Source: an uncultured Clostridia bacterium
GTDB taxonomy: Bacteria; Bacillota; Clostridia; Christensenellales; Aristaeellaceae
Assembly: GCA_946042585.1 (NCBI GenBank)
Contig: CAMGDO010000013.1
Coordinates: forward strand, 1-10,705
DNA: 10,705 bases
Reading direction: 5' to 3'
Shown here in pieces: positions 5,980 to 10,705 of the stretch. Numbering within the stretch: the stretch's first letter is position 1; each line of letters opens with the position of its first letter. Below the pieces are notes generated by a model that ran no database searches, was not told the origin of the DNA, and worked only from the letters and a program-made list of their open reading frames with translations. The position numbers were made by a program, and so were the translations under genes.

Positions 5980-7515
5980 ATGAAAAAGCTGCTGACCCTT
6001 TTGCTGGCACTCACCATGCTGGCGACGATGCTCTCCATGCCCGCGCTGGCAGAGGACCCGGTGACCATCAACGTCATCAATGCGTTCTCCGGCGCGCCCT
6101 CCAGCGACGAGGCCTATAAGCAGGTGCAGGACTGGCTGCTGGAAAATACCGGCGTGCTGGTCAACTCCATCATGCTGGACGGCACCAACGACACGGAAAA
6201 GAAGAACCTGCTGCTGACCGGCGATACGCTGATTGACGTGTGGTGGGGCGACTGGATGCAGTATGCGGAGTATGGCATGATTCAGCCCATCAACGATTAT
6301 CTGGAACAGATTCCCAACACGCTGGCGACCTGGGAAAACTACGGCGGTCTGATGACCTGCACGGACAGCGATGGCACGGTTTGGGGTCTGCCCCGCAATG
6401 CCAACCGCGTGTTCTATCGCTGCTTCATCCGCAAGGATTACCTCGACGCCATGGGCTACACCGAGGAAACCTATCCCAAGACCTTTGAAGAGCTGGAGAA
6501 GTACCTCTATGAGGTGCAGAAGGCCGATCCCTACGGCAATGGCGAAACCATCTGCCTGATTACCCGCAACAACATGACGGCGCTGGAGTACCAGTATCTG
6601 GGCGGCTTCACCAAGTATGGCCGTTCCAACTGGCTGGATGAGACCGATGGCCTGATCAAGCCCTACTATCTGCAGGAAGGCTACTATGATTTCCTTGCCA
6701 AGATGCATCAGTGGTATAAGGATGGCATCATTCACAAGGAAAATCCCGCCTGGGATACGAATACGGTTCGCCAGTATCTGGCTGCCGGCCGCGTGGCTGT
6801 TTCCGGCGCGTATGGCACCGACGTTGGCAATCAGGCGATCAACATGCGCAAGAACGTGCCCGGTTCCTCCTGGTATTGCCCGGTGGACGGCCTGATCGGC
6901 CTCAATGGTGAAATGTGCGAAACCGCCATCAAGGCGGAGTCCGGCGCGATCCTGTTCAATGCCAAGTCCCCCAGCGAGCATGTGGAAGCCTTCCTGAAGG
7001 TGCTGGAGTTCCTGTTCTCCGACTGGGCCAACAACTACACCTCTCAGGTGGGTATGCAGGGTGTTTACTGGGATTATGATGTGGAAAACTATGGCGAGGA
7101 AGCCAAGACCCTGCACATCGTCAAGTCCCTCAACGACGGTTCTCTCCCCTCCTACAACAAGACCTTCTGGTTCTCCATCGGTCTGCCCACCGAAGCCGAC
7201 TGCGTGATGTACGATCCTGATGGCATCCAGAACGTTCAGAATGAATACATCCGCCGCCAGGGCGATGTGCATGCCGCGAAGCTGCAGTTTGACGTGGGCA
7301 TGAACTACAACACCACCGAGCTGTATGACAACGTGATGACCGCCAACGACATTGAGACCATGGTGAGCGAAGAAATCATGAAGTTCTTCAAGGGCGAAGT
7401 GGAGCTGACGCCTGAAAACTGGCAGAGCTTTATCAAGAAGCTGTACAGCAACGGCATGCAGGATTACTGCGAAGAACTGACCCGTCAGTACAAGGAAGCC
7501 AAGGGTCTGGACTAA
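5980..7515 (+). CDS. ABC importer extracellular solute-binding protein (LplA/YtcQ-like)
   Basis: A 511-aa extracytoplasmic binding protein of the carbohydrate-uptake (family 1) type, which delivers substrate to the two permeases encoded downstream. Residues 1-24 are a signal peptide ending in ALA before EDP, a signal peptidase I site. There is no cysteine in the signal region and hence no lipobox, unlike most Gram-positive binding proteins. The LTGDTLIDVWWGDWMQ segment, the WYKDGIIHKE segment and the C-terminal EEIMKFFKGE ... NWQSFIKKLYSNGMQDYCEEL region fit the LplA-like group found with LplB/YtcP permeases. The mature chain has seven cysteines. It is first in the operon, with permease genes after a strong intercistronic hairpin. 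The substrate cannot be read from the sequence; saccharides or related polyols are usual for this group. Confidence 0.92.
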   Translation: MKKLLTLLLALTMLATMLSMPALAEDPVTINVINAFSGAPSSDEAYKQVQDWLLENTGVLVNSIMLDGTNDTEKKNLLLTGDTLIDVWWGDWMQYAEYGMIQPINDYLEQIPNTLATWENYGGLMTCTDSDGTVWGLPRNANRVFYRCFIRKDYLDAMGYTEETYPKTFEELEKYLYEVQKADPYGNGETICLITRNNMTALEYQYLGGFTKYGRSNWLDETDGLIKPYYLQEGYYDFLAKMHQWYKDGIIHKENPAWDTNTVRQYLAAGRVAVSGAYGTDVGNQAINMRKNVPGSSWYCPVDGLIGLNGEMCETAIKAESGAILFNAKSPSEHVEAFLKVLEFLFSDWANNYTSQVGMQGVYWDYDVENYGEEAKTLHIVKSLNDGSLPSYNKTFWFSIGLPTEADCVMYDPDGIQNVQNEYIRRQGDVHAAKLQFDVGMNYNTTELYDNVMTANDIETMVSEEIMKFFKGEVELTPENWQSFIKKLYSNGMQDYCEELTRQYKEAKGLD

Positions 7516-7548
7516 TCATCCCTGGCTGGATGCACTGAGATGGCAACT

Positions 7549-7584
7549 CAGGGGGAGGGAGAGCTTCTCCCTCCCCCTGCTTTT
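7549..7584 (+). terminator. Strong intercistronic hairpin (partial terminator or mRNA-stabilising)
   Basis: A perfect 14-bp stem: CAGGGGGAGGGAGA (7549-7562) with TCTCCCTCCCCCTG (7566-7579), loop GCT, followed by C and only four T (7581-7584). It lies between the binding protein stop and the permease SD. Such structures typically let the binding protein be made in excess over the permeases. A weaker hairpin, CTGAG (7535-7539) with CTCAG (7547-7551), shares bases with the left arm and would compete with it. Confidence 0.8.
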
Positions 7585-7595
7585 GCATCATTCGG

Positions 7596-7602
7596 AAGGA
7601 GG
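7596..7602 (+). promoter_or_regulatory. Ribosome binding site deciding a TTG start
   Basis: AAGGAGG ends 9 nt before an in-frame TTG (7612) but 18 nt before the first ATG (7621). The spacing favours TTG as the true start of the first permease. Confidence 0.7.
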
Positions 7603-7611
7603 CGTGTTGTT

Positions 7612-8565
7612 TTGGCACGCATGGCAAAAAGCGGCGCAGCCGCCGTCAGCCGTCTGACCTGGCGCAGGTCATTCAGAAAATACTGGATGCTGTATTGCAT
7701 GCTGATTCCCGGGGTTTTGTGGTATCTGCTGTTCAAATACCTGCCCATGGGCGGCATTGTGATTGCATTCCAGAAGTATCCGCCCTTCAGCGGGCTGCAA
7801 GGCATTTTCAACAGCAAGTGGGTGGGGCTGAAGAATTTTGAGAAGTTCTTCAAGTCTGTTTATGCCGCGCGTCTGATCAGGAATTCTCTTGTCATCAGCC
7901 TCAAAAAGCTGGTGGTCTGCTTTCCTGCTTCGATCATTCTGGCCATTCTGCTCAACGCCATTCCCGGCGTTCGCTACAAGAAAACCATTCAGACGGTTTC
8001 GTATCTGCCGCACTTTCTGTCCACCGTCGTCGTCTGCTCGATTGTCCGCACCGTGACGTCTACTGACGGCGGCATCATCAATGTGATTATCAAGGCCTTC
8101 GGCGGCGAGCCCATCTTCTTTATCGGCAGCAATGACTACTTCCAGAGCGTGCTGGTTGTGACCGAATTGTGGAAGACAATAGGCTGGAACTCCATCGTGT
8201 ATCTTGCGGCCATGACCGGCATTGATCCGGAGCTGTACGAGGCTGCGACGGTGGACGGCGCCGACTGGTATCATAAGATATTCCATGTTACGCTGCCGGC
8301 GATTGCGCCGATTGTGTCGCTGATGTTTATTCTCCGCTGCGGCGAATTGCTCAATGCCGGCTTTGAGCAGGTGTTCCTGCTGTATTCCCCCTCCGTGTAT
8401 CAAACGGCTGACATTATTGATACCTATGTCTATCGCGAGGGTCTGGTCAATCTGAACTATTCCTACTCCACCGCTGTGAACCTGTTCAAATCCGTTGTGG
8501 CGATGGTGCTGGTGCTGGGATCCAACTTCTTTGCCAAGAAACTGGGTCAGGAAGGAATCTGGTGA
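7612..8565 (+). CDS. ABC importer permease, LplB/YteP type
   Basis: A 317-aa inner (cytoplasmic) membrane subunit of the carbohydrate importer. TM1 is near residues 24-46 (YWMLYCMLIPGVLWYLLFKYLPM), followed by the family's GGIVIAFQKYPPFSGLQGIFNSKWVG loop. The ATPase-coupling EAA loop reads E210-A-A-T-V-D-G216 ADWYHKIFHVTLP. The length is typical. The start is taken as TTG 7612 on SD spacing; ATG 7621 would shorten it by three residues. It follows the binding protein gene by 96 nt containing the hairpin at 7549-7584, and its last codons overlap the next permease gene. No ATPase gene is near, consistent with use of a shared MsmX-like ATPase. Confidence 0.93.
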   Translation: MARMAKSGAAAVSRLTWRRSFRKYWMLYCMLIPGVLWYLLFKYLPMGGIVIAFQKYPPFSGLQGIFNSKWVGLKNFEKFFKSVYAARLIRNSLVISLKKLVVCFPASIILAILLNAIPGVRYKKTIQTVSYLPHFLSTVVVCSIVRTVTSTDGGIINVIIKAFGGEPIFFIGSNDYFQSVLVVTELWKTIGWNSIVYLAAMTGIDPELYEAATVDGADWYHKIFHVTLPAIAPIVSLMFILRCGELLNAGFEQVFLLYSPSVYQTADIIDTYVYREGLVNLNYSYSTAVNLFKSVVAMVLVLGSNFFAKKLGQEGIW

Positions 8566-9455
8566 GCGTGATGAAAAACGTAGGCAGAAGCGAAAAATGC
8601 TTTATCATCTGCGCTTATATATTGCTGGCGCTGCTGGCGATTGTAACGATTGTGCCGTTGATTTCGGTCGTTATCTCTTCCTTTGTCAGCTCGGCGGAGA
8701 TTGCCCGGCGCGGTCAGTTTATCCTGTGGCCGGAGGAATGGGATGTTTCGTCGTATGCCATGCTCTTCCGCACGGACAGGCTGTACAGCGGCTATGCAAA
8801 TACGCTGTTTGTCACGATTGTCGGCACGGCGCTGAGCATGATGCTGACCATCCTGACGGCCTATCCGCTGTCCAAAAAGCAGCTGCGCGGCCGCAGTGCG
8901 CTGCTGGGCATGGTGTTTTTCACCATGATTTTCAATGCCGGCATGGTGCCCAACTATATTCTGGTGAAGGAACTGAAGCTGCTCAATACGCGCTGGGCGC
9001 TGGTGCTGCCCTATCTGTGCAATACCTGGAACATGCTGCTGATGCGCAATTTCTTCTATGCAATTCCTGATGCGCTGGAGGAAGCGGCCTATCTGGACGG
9101 CGCGAATCAGTTCCAGATTCTGCTGAAGATCATTCTGCCGGTGTCGCTGCCCTCGATTGCGACGATTGCGATGTTCTACGGCGTATCCTTCTGGAATGCC
9201 TGGTTCCCGGGCGTGATGTACATCACCGATACCAGGCTGGTGCCGATTCAGAATATCATGCGTTCCATCATTATTTCGGCTACCGGACAGCTGGAGGATA
9301 TGGGACTGATGATTGACGATGTCCGTCAGCAGCCCAACGCGCATACGCTCAAGTGCGCGGCGGTGGTGGTATCCACGCTGCCCATCCTGTGCGTTTATCC
9401 CTTCATTCAGAAATACTTTGTCAAGGGTGTGATGGTGGGCTCTGTGAAGGGCTGA
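8562..9455 (+). CDS. ABC importer permease, YtcP/LplC type
   Basis: A 297-aa second permease subunit of the same importer, pairing with the LplB-type subunit. The first TM follows CFIICAYILLALLAIVTIVPL; the EAA loop reads E174-A-A-Y-L-D-G180 ANQFQILLKIILP. The C-terminus IQKYFVKGVMVGSVKG is the hallmark ending of this group. The start is uncertain: GTG 8562 overlaps the upstream TGA by 4 nt and has AGGAAGGA (8549-8556) 5 nt away, while GTG 8568 and ATG 8571 are also in frame. The overlap implies translational coupling to the first permease. Confidence 0.93.
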   Translation: MSVMKNVGRSEKCFIICAYILLALLAIVTIVPLISVVISSFVSSAEIARRGQFILWPEEWDVSSYAMLFRTDRLYSGYANTLFVTIVGTALSMMLTILTAYPLSKKQLRGRSALLGMVFFTMIFNAGMVPNYILVKELKLLNTRWALVLPYLCNTWNMLLMRNFFYAIPDALEEAAYLDGANQFQILLKIILPVSLPSIATIAMFYGVSFWNAWFPGVMYITDTRLVPIQNIMRSIIISATGQLEDMGLMIDDVRQQPNAHTLKCAAVVVSTLPILCVYPFIQKYFVKGVMVGSVKG

Positions 9456-9485
9456 CCGCAACATTCAAAAAAGAGGGTGTCGGGT

Positions 9486-10388
9486 ATGAAGCTTGCAATT
9501 ACGACCGCCTTTGTGAATGCTCAGGATACCTCCTATCCGATTTCGCGCAAGGAAGCGCTGCGGATGCTGTGTGAAGGCGGGTTTCGCTATCTGGATTACA
9601 ATCTGGACCGGGAGCTGCGCAATCCCGCGGCGCGGCAGGATTCGCCGCTGCTGAGGGAGGATTGGCGGAGCTGGTGCCGCGAGATGCGCATGCTGGCGGC
9701 TTCCTGCGGCTCGGAGTTTGTGCAGACGCACTGCGTCTTTCCGAATTACTTTGCGGATGCGCCGCTGGATGTGGAATGCACGGGCTATGTGCCGCGGTGC
9801 ATCGAGGCCACGGCGCTGCTGGGCGCGCCCGTCACGGTGATGCACCCGATTGCGCCGCCCGGCATGGAATATGACCGGAAAGGCACCGTGGCAGCCAACC
9901 GGGAGTATTTCCGGAAGATAGGCGATGTGGCCGCAGCACATGGCGTGAGGATTGCCGTGGAAAACATGCTGTCCAACCGCCTGACGGACGGCAGCATTTT
10001 CAAGCGGTGCTGCACGAGCGCGGAGGAACTGATGGAGCTGGTGGAGGCGATTGATCATCCCTTCGTCGGCGCATGTGTGGATGTGGGGCATGCGCATTAT
10101 ATGAAGCAGTCCGCAGGTGATATGATCCGCATGTGCGGCGACAGGCTGTGGGCCTTCCATTTTGCCGATAATGACACCTGGAACGACTCGCATGTGCCGC
10201 CCTATTGCGGCACGCTCAACTGGGAAGAGGTCTATCAGGCGATCCGCGATATTCATTATGAGGGCGGCGGCATGCTGGAATGCCGTGCGTGCTGGCGGCT
10301 GCCGCAGGAGGTTCAGCGCAGCTGCATTCGCTATATGGCTGATCTGTGCAACTATATGATGCAGAGAATCGAGGCGAAAGAGGAATGA
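9486..10388 (+). CDS. Sugar phosphate isomerase/epimerase-like TIM-barrel protein
   Basis: A 300-aa cytoplasmic protein of the xylose isomerase-like/AP endonuclease 2 barrel superfamily (as in IolE, IolI and hydroxypyruvate isomerases). Candidate metal and catalytic residues are in the expected order: E159 in AVENM, D199 and H202 in VDVGHAH, H225 in FHFADND, H236 in DSHVPPYCG (the family usually has a similar H-x-PxG loop), and E265 in MLECR. The ATG at 9486 has GAGGG (9473-9477) 8 nt upstream; an in-frame GTG at 9477 lies inside that site. It follows the second permease by 30 nt and overlaps the next gene by 4 nt (ATGA), so it belongs to the importer operon and probably acts on the imported compound. 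The exact reaction cannot be assigned. Confidence 0.85.
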   Translation: MKLAITTAFVNAQDTSYPISRKEALRMLCEGGFRYLDYNLDRELRNPAARQDSPLLREDWRSWCREMRMLAASCGSEFVQTHCVFPNYFADAPLDVECTGYVPRCIEATALLGAPVTVMHPIAPPGMEYDRKGTVAANREYFRKIGDVAAAHGVRIAVENMLSNRLTDGSIFKRCCTSAEELMELVEAIDHPFVGACVDVGHAHYMKQSAGDMIRMCGDRLWAFHFADNDTWNDSHVPPYCGTLNWEEVYQAIRDIHYEGGGMLECRACWRLPQEVQRSCIRYMADLCNYMMQRIEAKEE

Positions 10389-10659
10389 CCAGACTGGAAA
10401 AACTGCTGGCGCAGCAGGGTTTGTTCATTGGCGGGCATCGGGGATTTTCCGCGGTTTATCCGGAAAACACGCTGCTGGCGGTGCGGGAAGCGTGCGAGCT
10501 GGGCGTTGATCTGGTGGAAGTGGATGTGTATCTGTCCCGGGATAATGTGCCCGTGATCTGCCATGAGCGGCAGCTGGAGGGATGCTCCAACGGCAAAGGG
10601 CTGGTGGATGAGCATACGCTGGAGGAGCTCAAGCGCCTGGATTTCGGCATCCATCGCGG
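10385..10659 (+). CDS. Cytoplasmic glycerophosphodiester phosphodiesterase, 3' truncated
   Basis: The first 91 or so codons of a GDPD-family TIM-barrel enzyme without a signal peptide. It shows the canonical motif order: GGHRG with H18-R19, YPENT (25-29) with E27, E45-x-D47 in VEVDVYLSRD, and H60 in VICHE. Family enzymes cleave glycerophosphodiesters to glycerol 3-phosphate and an alcohol. The start overlaps the isomerase stop as ATGA, with a GAGG at 10380-10383 too close and another at 10371-10374 about 10 nt away, suggesting translational coupling. The true gene continues beyond the contig: after 10659 the frame runs into adapter sequence and encodes artefactual residues (CLLYTSPSPRD...), which must not be counted as protein. 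Confidence 0.9.
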
Positions 10660-10705
10660 CTGTCTCTTATACACATCTCCGAGCCCACGAGACGTAGAGG
10701 AATCT
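10660..10705. other. Illumina Nextera adapter contamination
   Basis: 10660-10678 is the 19-bp Tn5 mosaic end CTGTCTCTTATACACATCT. 10679-10693 is the Nextera read-2 adapter continuation (CC, then GAGCCCACGAGAC). 10694-10701 reads GTAGAGGA, which matches the i7 index I know as N712. 10702-10705 (ATCT) is the start of the P7 end. This is library sequence left at the end of an assembled contig, not DNA from the organism. Confidence 0.98.

Noticed and set aside
1..10659. CRISPR arrays, tRNA genes, insertion sequences, prophage genes
   Set aside because: No spaced direct repeats, cloverleaf sequences, transposase motifs or phage genes were found on either strand.
10456..10674. Minus-strand frame beginning MYKRQ at the contig end
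   Set aside because: Its start codon and first residues are encoded by the Nextera mosaic end, so it is an assembly artefact antisense to the GDPD gene.
10660..10678. Natural Tn5/IS50 mobile element end
   Set aside because: The mosaic end is followed directly by synthetic adapter and an index, which identifies library DNA rather than a transposon in the genome.

Overview
The window looks like a chromosomal piece of an anaerobic Gram-positive (Firmicutes/Clostridia-type, probably gut-derived and uncultured) bacterium. The reasons are sigma-A type promoters with clear TTGACG/TATAAT boxes, strong AAGGAGG ribosome sites, GC-rich terminators with U tracts, a Clostridia-like hinT-rpsU pair, and an LplA/LplB/YtcP-type carbohydrate ABC importer next to a membrane-bound AraC-type regulator. 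GC content is fairly high by eye. The species cannot be named from the sequence. The last 46 bases (10660-10705) are not genomic: they are an Illumina Nextera transposase adapter plus index, so biology ends at 10659.

Layout. 1-34 (minus strand): first 11 codons of a gene leaving the window, tentatively an NCS2-type purine permease, with its own promoter (91-118) and ribosome site. 242-586: a HinT-type histidine-triad nucleotide hydrolase. 662-978: a complete rpsU unit (promoter, leader hairpin, 57-aa S21 gene, terminator). 1007-1999: a complete unit for a DUF368 membrane protein, the family identified as polyprenyl-phosphate transporter PopT. 2111-3217: an exported glycerophosphodiester phosphodiesterase (GDPD)-family protein. 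3404-5836: a 756-aa two-TM sensor/AraC-type regulator with promoter and terminator. 5980-10659: a tightly packed operon with an extracellular solute-binding protein, two ABC permeases, a sugar-phosphate isomerase/epimerase-like TIM barrel, and a second, cytoplasmic GDPD cut off by the end of the contig. No ATPase gene is present, which is usual for this importer class because it shares a general ATPase (MsmX-like) encoded elsewhere.

How the genes may work together. The membrane regulator probably senses an extracellular ligand and controls the downstream importer operon. The importer brings in a small sugar-like compound, which the isomerase-like and GDPD proteins then process. GDPD-family genes on both sides of the importer, one exported and one cytoplasmic, suggest that the substrate may be a glycerophosphodiester or another phosphodiester-linked polyol such as glycerophosphoinositol. 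That assignment is inference. No CRISPR array, tRNA, insertion sequence or phage gene was seen, and no gap between genes exceeds 300 bases.
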